Source of the DNA: Candidatus Dormiibacterota bacterium
GTDB taxonomy: Bacteria; Chloroflexota; Dormibacteria; Aeolococcales; Bog-877
Reading direction: 5' to 3'
DNA length: 5,605 nucleotides
NCBI GenBank assembly: GCA_003135035.1
Contig: PLDE01000159.1
Coordinates: 1 to 5,605 of the forward strand
The position numbers were made by a program, and so were the translations under genes. The notes below the pieces were generated by a model. That model searched no databases. It saw nothing but the letters and a program-made list of their open reading frames with translations, and had not been told where the DNA came from. The stretch's first letter is position 1, and each line of letters starts with the position of its first letter. Positions 1 through 5,071 of this stretch are shown here, one piece after another.

Positions 1-341
1 CGACAGCACAGACCGGGATCGCGTTGCTTCCCATCTGCCGCCGCCTTGAAGGCGACTTCATCGGATATTGCGGACTGATCATCGGCCGCTCCTCCCTCGA
101 CGAACCTGAGATTGCCTACGAGCTGTTGCAACGAGCACACGGATGCGGCTATGCAACTGAGGCGGCCCGGGCAGTGCTCGACGCCGCGATCGCAACTGGG
201 CGGACGCGGCTCTGGTCGACCGTAGGCAGTTGGAACACACCGTCGCTCCGTATCCTCGAGAAGCTGGGTTTCGAACGCGACCATGTCACGACGAAAGAGG
301 ACGGGAGCGAGGTGGTTTGGCTTACACGAGTGCTGCCCTGA
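1..341 (+). CDS. GNAT-family N-acetyltransferase (RimJ/RimL-like), 5' end outside window
   Basis: This is the C-terminal part, about 113 residues, of a GCN5-related N-acetyltransferase, which moves an acetyl group from acetyl-CoA to an amine. The frame is open from base 3 to the TGA at 339-341. Visible family signs are the strand motif EIAYELL, then RAHGCGYATEAARA, which fits the acetyl-CoA pyrophosphate-binding pattern R/Q-x-x-G-x-G/A, and near the C-terminus NTPSLRILEKLGFE, the typical N-x-x-S-x-x-x-x-E-K-x-G-F end of RimJ/RimL-type enzymes. These proteins are usually about 170-180 residues, so roughly 60 N-terminal residues lie to the left. A TTG at 24 is in frame but would cut into the fold and is not a likely start. 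The substrate cannot be told: relatives acetylate ribosomal-protein N-termini, antibiotics or small amines. No terminator is evident right after the stop. Confidence 0.9.
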   Translation, partial: TAQTGIALLPICRRLEGDFIGYCGLIIGRSSLDEPEIAYELLQRAHGCGYATEAARAVLDAAIATGRTRLWSTVGSWNTPSLRILEKLGFERDHVTTKEDGSEVVWLTRVLP

Positions 342-709
342 GCTTTGGTGCTGAGCGAGCCCTCGGGGCGCACAGTTGGGCGCAAGTACGACGGCGTTTC
401 GGCCAGGGACTAGCCAGGCTGAGTGGACGAACTGATTACGACGCAGCATAGCCTTCTGAGCAGCGTTACTCCGCTCGCGGTATGCCCGCTAGGCTTCTTC
501 GCTCATCGCTGAAGCAGCAACGAGTCGTCCAAATCGGGCCAGCGCCGCGGTGCTGATCGAATGGTTGCGGGTCTACCAGCGCGCCGGCTTCGGCAGGCGC
601 AAGAGCTCGCTCGCCCCGGCTAGCCTGAGCTCGGACGCCAGGATGGCGGAATACGTCACCCGGGCGCCTCGAGGCCACCGCGATGCCGTGGATCCGCGCT
701 TCGCCAAAG

Positions 710-941
710 GCCCGCCCTAGTCCCAGATGCGGCTGGGGCGACTCTCAAACGGGGCTGGACTCGAGCCTGATTTAAGCGCGCCTTGAAGGAGAGTAGGTGA
801 GCTTCGAATCCCTCGCCGGAGCCACTAACCCCAGTTCCTGGGACCTCTACCAGCTCACCGACGCCATCTGACGGGCTCGAAATGGCCTCTGGAGGCTCTG
901 AGGGAGCAACCTTGCAACTCGCCTTGCAAGCACCCCCCTAC
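710..941 (+). repeat. Long direct repeat, copy A
   Basis: This matches 2896-3125 at an almost constant offset of 2183-2184 bp. Positions 873-941 match 3057-3125 with only two mismatches that I can count (893 A/C, 935 C/G). The upstream part, about 710-872, is clearly related but much more diverged. Anchors include GGCTGG at 753, AGCGCGCC at 775, a GGAGC..CTAACC block at 818 and ACCAGCT at 849. The match stops abruptly after 941. The repeat encodes no evident protein. It may be one flank of an inserted segment carrying the ATPase gene, or a member of a dispersed repeat family. Confidence 0.85.
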
Positions 942-956
942 GGTCGTTGCAAGGTT
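908..956. repeat. Nested inverted repeats with three TTGCAA boxes
   Basis: AACCTTGCAA at 908-917 is the exact reverse complement of TTGCAAGGTT at 947-956, giving ten-base arms. Inside, CTTGCAA (911-917) and TTGCAAG (924-930) form a second perfect seven-base inverted repeat with a six-base loop. The first TTGCAA box therefore has two possible partners. The inner pair recurs in copy B of the long repeat (3095-3101 with 3108-3114), but the outer right arm lies beyond the repeat boundary at 941 and is absent there. It could be a protein-binding site, a recombination site or an RNA hairpin. Confidence 0.7.
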
Positions 957-995
957 CACTTTCTCACCTTCCACGAGTTCAGTCAACGAGCTCAG

Positions 996-1017
996 CCCGG
1001 CCGTCAGGCCGGGGTTT
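996..1017 (+). terminator. GC-rich hairpin followed by short T run
   Basis: CCCGGCC (996-1002) and GGCCGGG (1007-1013) are perfect seven-base arms around the loop GTCA, followed by GTTT. This is the shape of a weak intrinsic terminator for rightward transcription, but the T run is only three bases and there is no confident gene just upstream. The hairpin directly abuts the first TGTAC box of repeat R1, so it may instead belong to that repeat's end. Confidence 0.3.
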
Positions 1018-1091
1018 GTACACCCTGAAGGCGGTAGTTTGTACCTCGCCTGGCCCGATCTCAGCGTGAGATCAGGCTGCCACTGGCCAGG
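1015..1091 (+). repeat. Structured repeat R1 (two TGTAC boxes plus GATCTC hairpin)
   Basis: TGTAC boxes stand at 1017 and 1040, followed by the perfect inverted repeat GATCTCA-GCG-TGAGATC at 1057-1073. An outer pair, CCTGGCC (1049-1055) and GGCCAGG (1085-1091), can extend the hairpin. R1 and R2 match without gaps at an offset of exactly 212 bp, about 63% identical over 75 bases by my count, with the boxes and hairpin best preserved. I do not recognise the family. Multiple short repeats at transposon ends, or binding sites for a regulator, would both fit. Confidence 0.75.
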
Positions 1092-1226
1092 ACGAGAAAT
1101 GAGCAGTCTTAGCGAACCTCGTTTCGGCGTTCGGCCCGCGTCTCAGTTCGCGGGGTTGCTGGAGAGTTCTGATCCGAGGCTCTGAGGATTTGAGGCGAGC
1201 CCACTTCGAGCCACTTCAGGTTGGGA

Positions 1227-1303
1227 CTTGTACACGCCGAGAGCGTCAAACTGTACACGGCGGAATCTGATCTCAAGGCGAGATCAGACTGGCGCTGCCG
1301 GGA
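1227..1303 (+). repeat. Structured repeat R2 (two TGTAC boxes plus GATCTC hairpin)
   Basis: TGTAC boxes stand at 1229 and 1252, 23 bp apart as in R1. The hairpin has perfect nine-base arms TCTGATCTC (1266-1274) and GAGATCAGA (1280-1288) around AAGGC. The distance from the second TGTAC to GATCTC is 17 bp, the same as in R1 and R3. Another GAGATC follows at 1308-1313. R2 lies about 130 bp upstream of the ATPase gene and has the same orientation as R1 and R3. Confidence 0.75.
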
Positions 1304-1378
1304 AGAGGAGATCCGAAATTTGGATGACCGTCGCACCCACTTTTCGCCTTCCGACAGCGTGAACCATCCCGAATTAGA

Positions 1379-1411
1379 CTACTAGGGACTCCCGCTACGG
1401 ACTAGTAGCGG
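1379..1411 (+). promoter_or_regulatory. Overlapping, mutually exclusive inverted repeats before the ATPase gene
   Basis: CTACTAG (1379-1385) can pair with CTAGTAG (1402-1408). Alternatively CCGCTAC (1392-1398) can pair with GTAGCGG (1405-1411). Both pairings are perfect over seven bases and share 1405-1408, so only one can form at a time. The structure ends 24 bases before the GTG start of the ATPase gene. In DNA it could be an operator; in RNA it could be a simple switch over the leader. Only the base pairing is seen; the role is inferred. Confidence 0.35.
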
Positions 1412-1435
1412 ACCGCGATATGGTAGGATGGGTCT

Positions 1436-2728
1436 GTGCCTAGACTAGATGTGGTCGAGTACCAGAGGAGGGTCGTCGACGATGAAGTCGATGATCTTAT
1501 TAGCCAACTGCCAGCCCTCGTCTTCGAAGGCGCGAAGGCGGTCGGCAAGACCTTCACTGCTTCGCGGCGTGCCCGCACGGTCTGGAGTCTCGATGATCCC
1601 GCCATCCGTCAAATCGCCGCTGCAGACCTGACTGTGCTTCTCGCTGGAGAACCGCCCATTCTGCTTGATGAGTGGCACCGCATGCCAGCCGTATGGGATG
1701 CCGTTCGTAGAGCTGTCGACGACAAAGCATCGCCGGGCAGCTTCCTTCTCACAGGATCGGCCCGCCCCGACGCTCCGCCCACTCACTCCGGAGCCGGGCG
1801 AATGGTAACCATCAGAATGAGGCCGCAGTCACTCATGGAAAGGGGACTGGCAACCCCAACAGTCGGTCTCGGGGCCATGCTCAGTGGAGGACACCCCGCG
1901 ATTGAGGGAAGCTGTCAATGCCGTCTCCCAGAATACGCTAACGAGATTGCGGCGTCTGGCTTTCCCGGCCTACGAGCTTTCACTGGTCGCGCGCTTCGCG
2001 CACAACTCACAGGTTATGTCGCACGCATCGTTGATCGAGACTTCGAGGACGAGGCCGGGCGGGACGTACGACGACCGGATTCACTACGCCGCTGGTTACG
2101 GGCGTATGCGGCCGCCACGTCGACAACGGCTACCTATAACAAAATTAGAGATGCTGCGACGGCTCACAACCAAGATGCTATCGCCAAGGACACCGCGATG
2201 GGTTATCGCGAGGTGCTCGGCAGGCTCTGGATTCTAGAGCCCGTGCCAGCTTGGCAACCTACCTTTAGTCACATCAGGGAGCTTGCATACGCTGATAAGC
2301 ACCAACTAGTTGATCCTGCGCTCGCGATCGCTCTGCTCGGAATGACCCCGGAGTCTCTGCTTAGCGGGGCGGCTACTACCGTGCTTATGCCCCGCGACGG
2401 TCCCTTTCTAGGTGCACTGTTCGAATCACTAGTGACGCAGAGTGTACGTGTCTATGCGCAAGCAGCTGAAGCGTCTGTCAAGCACTTGCGAACACATCGG
2501 GGAGAGCATGAAGTCGACCTTATCGTTGAGAGGGCGGATGGCCGCATCGTGGCTCTTGAGGTCAAGCTGTCGGCCACCGTGGAAGATCGTGACGTTCGCC
2601 ACCTCTTATGGCTCAAGGAGAGCCTGGGTGACAGCCTGCTCGATGCCGCAGTCATTACTACCGGACGTCATGCCTTCCGTAGGGCAGATGGCATCGCTGT
2701 CGTCCCCGCTGCCTTGCTTGGCACGTGA
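1436..2728 (+). CDS. ATP-binding protein, AAA_14/DUF4143 family
   Basis: This is an intact 430-residue protein of the COG1373 type: an N-terminal P-loop ATPase joined to a C-terminal DUF4143 domain. Walker A is GAKAVGKT at residues 32-39. Walker B is ILLDEWHRMP at 75-84 with D78-E79. FLLTGSA at 103-109 fits sensor 1, and the GAGRMVTIRMRPQSLMERGL block matches family members. Near the C-terminus EVDLI (D361) followed by ALEVK (E375, K377) is a PD-(D/E)XK-like signature, suggesting a nuclease fold. The cellular role of the family is not settled, and no partner gene lies beside it. The start is the GTG at 1436: a stop at 1424 rules out longer forms and AGGA at 1425-1428 is well placed. There is no signal peptide or membrane segment. 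It uses A/T-ending codons more freely than gltX and is flanked by repeats, which suggests horizontal acquisition. The family call is firm; function is unknown. Confidence 0.93.
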   Translation: MPRLDVVEYQRRVVDDEVDDLISQLPALVFEGAKAVGKTFTASRRARTVWSLDDPAIRQIAAADLTVLLAGEPPILLDEWHRMPAVWDAVRRAVDDKASPGSFLLTGSARPDAPPTHSGAGRMVTIRMRPQSLMERGLATPTVGLGAMLSGGHPAIEGSCQCRLPEYANEIAASGFPGLRAFTGRALRAQLTGYVARIVDRDFEDEAGRDVRRPDSLRRWLRAYAAATSTTATYNKIRDAATAHNQDAIAKDTAMGYREVLGRLWILEPVPAWQPTFSHIRELAYADKHQLVDPALAIALLGMTPESLLSGAATTVLMPRDGPFLGALFESLVTQSVRVYAQAAEASVKHLRTHRGEHEVDLIVERADGRIVALEVKLSATVEDRDVRHLLWLKESLGDSLLDAAVITTGRHAFRRADGIAVVPAALLGT

Positions 2729-2735
2729 TCAGCGG

Positions 2736-2830
2736 TTGTACATCTTTGGGTCGCTCGTGGCCGATCCTCAATTCGGTCGACGGAGAAACTGTACACAGTA
2801 GAGACGGATCTCAAGCCGAGATCAAGCTAA
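2736..2830 (+). repeat. Structured repeat R3 (two TGTAC boxes plus GATCTC hairpin)
   Basis: TGTAC boxes stand at 2737 and 2790, and GATCTC (2807-2812) pairs with GAGATC (2818-2823) around AAGCC. The step from the second TGTAC to GATCTC is 17 bp, exactly as in R1 and R2. The two TGTAC boxes are 53 bp apart here, against 23 bp in the other copies, so about 30 bp have been gained here or lost there. R3 begins eight bases after the ATPase stop codon and has the same orientation as R1 and R2. Confidence 0.72.
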
Positions 2831-2871
2831 AGGGTTAGCTCCGGCGAGATTTACTGACTATCTGGCGCCGG
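2825..2871. repeat. Two further hairpins downstream of the ATPase gene
   Basis: AGCTAA (2825-2830) and TTAGCT (2835-2840) form a perfect six-base stem with a four-base loop. Directly after it, CCGGCG-AGAT (2841-2850) pairs with ATCT (2860-2863) and CGCCGG (2866-2871), with a two-base bulge. With the R3 hairpin this makes three stem-loops in a row. They could end transcription of the ATPase gene, but no T run follows, so an intrinsic terminator is not supported. Confidence 0.45.
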
Positions 2872-2895
2872 GACTGTGCCGCAGCGGGCAGACCC

Positions 2896-3125
2896 ATCGC
2901 TAGGTCAGGCTGCGGCTTAGCCGGCTCGGAAGCTCGGCTGGATCTCCGAGCCGGCTTCAGCGCGCCACGGGTAGGGTGGGCCGAGCCCCGGTGCCCTAGT
3001 TGGAGCGGCTAACCCAGGCTTCGGGACGGTCAACCAGCTGAAGGTGGCCTTCTCGAGGGCTCGAAATGGCCTCTGGCGGCTCTGAGGGAGCAACCTTGCA
3101 ACTCGCCTTGCAAGCACCGCCCTAC
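2896..3125 (+). repeat. Long direct repeat, copy B, abutting tRNA-Glu
   Basis: This is the partner of 710-941. The last 69 bases (3057-3125) match copy A with two mismatches; the left part is diverged. Its right edge falls within three bases of the tRNA-Glu 3' end at 3123, and the match to copy A does not continue into the tRNA. Read on the minus strand, it is the immediate downstream region of the tRNA, with a CTTGCAA/TTGCAAG hairpin (3095-3101 and 3108-3114) that could help end or process the transcript, although no T run follows. No protein-coding frame in it looks real. Confidence 0.85.
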
Positions 3126-3194
3126 CCGCACGGGGAGTCGAACCCCGGTTACCACCTTGAAAGAGTGGTGTCCTAACCGCTAGACGATGCGGGC
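3123..3194 (-). tRNA. tRNA-Glu (anticodon UUC)
   Basis: The minus strand folds into a complete cloverleaf of 72 nt. The acceptor stem is GCCCGCA/TGCGGGT, opening with a G-U pair. The D-stem is GTCT/GGAC. The anticodon stem CCACT/GGTGG carries the loop CTTTCAA, so the anticodon is TTC. The T-arm is CGGGG-TTCGACT-CCCCG, and base 73 is A. The 3' CCA is not encoded; GGG follows, so CCA must be added by tRNA nucleotidyltransferase. It points away from the gltX block, whose product should charge it. The left copy of the long direct repeat carries no tRNA sequence, so this gene itself is not duplicated. Confidence 0.97.
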
Positions 3195-3209
3195 TCGCCG
3201 AGATGCGCC

Positions 3210-3239
3210 TCTATACTCGCAGGAAGGGGCGCGGGTCCA
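3210..3239 (-). promoter_or_regulatory. Probable promoter of tRNA-Glu
   Basis: On the minus strand TGGACC (3234-3239) resembles a -35 box at four of six positions. After an 18-bp gap, TATAGA (3210-3215) resembles a -10 box. Transcription would begin about ten bases before the tRNA, which suits a tRNA promoter. This is judged from motif likeness only. Confidence 0.4.
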
Positions 3240-3260
3240 GGGTGAGAAGGAAGCAACGAG

Positions 3261-3482
3261 TTGAGCACGAATCCGGAGCGGCCGCTGAGCACCGGGGGCC
3301 CCGCACCCAGCGAAGCCCAGCGCTACCCCAACCTCGGCACTCAGGGCGTCTCGATTAGCAGCTCCGATGCTGCCGATGTGACCATCCACACCTCACGAAC
3401 CGAGGGTTGGTTGGTGGCAACGGGACTGCTGCTGGCCGGCTGTATCTCGATGGGGATCTATCTGGTCGTCCTGCACCATTGA
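3261..3482 (+). CDS. Small single-pass membrane protein of unknown function
   Basis: This is a predicted 73-residue protein that I do not recognise. The first 48 residues are hydrophilic, rich in Ser, Pro, Thr and Gly. Residues about 50-71 (from WLVATGLLLAGC to IYLVVL) form one transmembrane helix ending two residues before the C-terminus, so it looks like a C-terminally anchored protein with its tail in the cytoplasm. The start is taken as TTG at 3261: it is the first start after an in-frame stop at 3243, and AAGGA (3247-3251) lies nine bases ahead. Its stop codon overlaps the proposed gltX start as TTGA, so the two are probably one transcript with coupled translation. It diverges from tRNA-Glu across about 65 bp. 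A chance frame is possible, but the ribosome site, the membrane segment and the exact junction with gltX favour a real gene. Confidence 0.6.
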   Translation: MSTNPERPLSTGGPAPSEAQRYPNLGTQGVSISSSDAADVTIHTSRTEGWLVATGLLLAGCISMGIYLVVLHH

Positions 3483-4969
3483 GCTCCGACCTAGTGGGCG
3501 ATCTTCTACCCGAGAGGGTCAGCCTCCCGGGACAGCGCCGGCTCCGCTTCGCCCCCAGCCCCACCGGTGACCTTCATATCGGCAACGTCCGCACCGCCCT
3601 CTTCAGCTACTGCCTGGCCGGCGAGGCGGGAAGGTTCCTGATCCGGATTGAGGACACCGATCAAGATCGCTATCAGGCTGAGTCGGTCCCTCGCTACCTC
3701 GAGACGATCGCCTGGCTGGGGATGCACTGGGACGAGGGCCCGGATCGGGGTGGCCCCTGCCAGCCCTACGTCGAATCCGAGCGGCTCCCCTTCTTCCAGG
3801 CTGCCGCTGACCGGCTGGTAGGGAGCGGGGCCGCCTACTTCTGCTTCTGCAGTAAAGAACGGCTCGACCAGCTTCGCGCAGCGCAGCGGACCGCCGGGCT
3901 GCCCACTCGGTACGACGGCCACTGCCGCGACCTTCCCGGGGACGAGTCCCGAGCCCGCCGTTCCGGGGGAGAGCCTTCCGTAGTGCGGCTTCGGGTGCCT
4001 GCTGGCGAGACCCGCTGGGACGACCTGGTCCTGGGTCCCCAACTCTTCGACAACGAGTCGGTCGACGATCAGGTGCTGCTCAAGTCGGACGGGTTTCCCA
4101 CCTACCACCTGGCCCAGGTCGTCGATGACCACCTGATGGGTATCACCGAGGTGGTGCGGGGAGTGGAGTGGCTCTCCTCGACGCCCAAGCACCTGATCAC
4201 CTACGCGGCCCTGGGCTGGCAACCGCCCCGCTTCGCCCACGTCGCCCTGGTGCTGGGTCCAGACCACAGCAAGCTCTCGAAACGGCATGGTGCCCAGACC
4301 GTGAATGAGTTCCGCGACCTCGGCTACCTGCCCGAGGCTCTGGTCAACTTCCTCGCCTTCCTGGGCTGGTCCCCGGGGACAGAGGAGGAGATCTTCGACC
4401 TGGCCCAGTTGCGCCAGAGAATGACCTTTGAGCGGCTCCAGTCCAGCCCCGCCATCCTCGACCAGCAGCGGCTCGATTACCTCAATGGGGTGTGGATCCG
4501 CAAATTGCCGGTCGAGCAACTGGCCCAGCGCATCGAGCCCTTCCTACCTCAGGCTGCTCCCGAGCAACTGATACCGATCGCGGCCATGGTCCAGGAGCGC
4601 ATCCGTCGGCTCGACCAGGTGCCTGGCCTCTTGGCCTTCGCCTTCACCGAGCCTGCGCCGGACGCGGACTTTCTGAAGGGCAAGCTGAGCCGGGAAGAGG
4701 CCCTGGCCTTCCTCCAGCGAGTCCCGGAGCTCCTCGCTGGCAATACCTCTCAGCTGATGGAGAAGTTGCGCGAGCTGGCTCACGAACAGGGAGGATCTGA
4801 TCCCGCCACCGCCAAGAAGTTCACCCAGGGCGCCATGCGGGTCCTCCGGGTCGCCACCACCGGAGCCGAGGTCACGCCCCCCCTTCCCGAGTCGATCGAC
4901 TTGATTGGAACGGCGGCGGCCCAGGCCCGGGTCCAGCGCGCCCTTGAGGTTCTCGGCGCAGTCTCCTGA
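3479..4969 (+). CDS. gltX: Glutamyl-tRNA synthetase (possibly non-discriminating)
   Basis: This class I synthetase joins glutamate to tRNA-Glu using ATP in the cytoplasm. It has 496 residues from the TTG at 3479, within the usual 470-500. The catalytic domain opens with RFAPSPTGDLHIGN, where HIGN (residues 33-36) is the HIGH motif, followed by IRIEDTDQDRY. KLSKRHG (from residue 265) is the KMSKS loop. C122, C124 and C149 have the C-x-C-x24-C spacing of the zinc site in the E. coli enzyme, but the usual fourth ligand position is Asp here. VVDDHLMGITEVVRG and LVNFLAFLGWSP are typical, and the helical C-terminal part binds the anticodon. The start is uncertain: TTG 3479 overlaps the stop of the upstream gene, GTG 3494 is an alternative, and neither has a clear ribosome site. 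A TTG at 3407 would overlap the upstream gene too far. With tRNA-Glu and tRNA-Gln genes on either side, it may also charge tRNA-Gln for the GatCAB route; that is inference. Confidence 0.97.
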   Translation: MSSDLVGDLLPERVSLPGQRRLRFAPSPTGDLHIGNVRTALFSYCLAGEAGRFLIRIEDTDQDRYQAESVPRYLETIAWLGMHWDEGPDRGGPCQPYVESERLPFFQAAADRLVGSGAAYFCFCSKERLDQLRAAQRTAGLPTRYDGHCRDLPGDESRARRSGGEPSVVRLRVPAGETRWDDLVLGPQLFDNESVDDQVLLKSDGFPTYHLAQVVDDHLMGITEVVRGVEWLSSTPKHLITYAALGWQPPRFAHVALVLGPDHSKLSKRHGAQTVNEFRDLGYLPEALVNFLAFLGWSPGTEEEIFDLAQLRQRMTFERLQSSPAILDQQRLDYLNGVWIRKLPVEQLAQRIEPFLPQAAPEQLIPIAAMVQERIRRLDQVPGLLAFAFTEPAPDADFLKGKLSREEALAFLQRVPELLAGNTSQLMEKLRELAHEQGGSDPATAKKFTQGAMRVLRVATTGAEVTPPLPESIDLIGTAAAQARVQRALEVLGAVS

Positions 4970-4989
4970 CCCGGTCCCGGATCTCCTAG

Positions 4990-5037
4990 CGCCGGACGGA
5001 CCAAGCGGGACGGCCGATACTATCGTCGCCGGACGGA
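4990..5037 (+). repeat. Short direct repeat between gltX and tRNA-Gln
   Basis: CGCCGGACGGA occurs at 4990-5000 and again at 5027-5037, in the 102-bp gap between the gltX stop and the tRNA. Between the copies lies TACTAT (5018-5023), which resembles a -10 box, but no good -35 box precedes it. No terminator hairpin with a T run is seen, so tRNA-Gln may be read through from gltX. Confidence 0.4.
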
Positions 5038-5071
5038 ACTGGGTCGGCTCTCTGGGGGGCTCGATCGACAT

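Larger units (their letters stand above)
342..1435. other. 1.1-kb stretch without a convincing gene, repeat-rich
   Basis: No frame here combines a good start, a ribosome site and a recognisable protein. The longest plausible remnant is a plus-strand frame open from 493 to the TAG at 718-720. It lacks an ATG, and its translation (with the stretch LIEWLRVYQRAGFGRRKSSL) I do not recognise; it could be the end of a decayed gene. From about 710 onward the stretch holds the left copy of a long direct repeat, nested TTGCAA inverted repeats (908-956), a GC-rich hairpin (996-1013), two copies of a TGTAC/GATCTC structured repeat (1015-1091 and 1227-1303), and a pair of overlapping inverted repeats (1379-1411) just ahead of the ATPase gene. 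Short frames on either strand look like chance openings in GC-rich DNA. Confidence 0.6.

Noticed and set aside
797..825. TTCGAATCC flanked by GGTGAG and CTCGCC, ending GGAGCCA, like the T-arm and 3' end of a tRNA
   Set aside because: The arms pair with a ten-base loop instead of the five-base stem and seven-base loop of a T-arm, and no acceptor, D or anticodon arm is found upstream. A relic cannot be excluded.
1311..1325. Imperfect palindrome ATCCGAAATTTGGAT upstream of the ATPase gene
   Set aside because: It has mismatches in the arms, is a single occurrence, and shows no other sign of being an operator.
2440..2448. Extra TGTAC inside the ATPase gene
   Set aside because: It has no second box at the set spacing and no GATCTC hairpin, and it lies in coding sequence.
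342..3125. CRISPR array or transposase-bearing insertion sequence
   Set aside because: The repeats are few, unevenly spaced and not of CRISPR form, and no frame resembles a transposase or integrase.
3378..3482. LAGC in the small membrane protein read as a lipobox with a start at GTG 3378
   Set aside because: The mature lipoprotein would be only about 14 residues, and the upstream TTG has the better ribosome site.
3506..4519. Minus-strand frame of 337 codons opposite gltX
   Set aside because: It lies wholly inside gltX, has no recognisable domain, and is explained by the G/C third-position bias of the real gene on the other strand.
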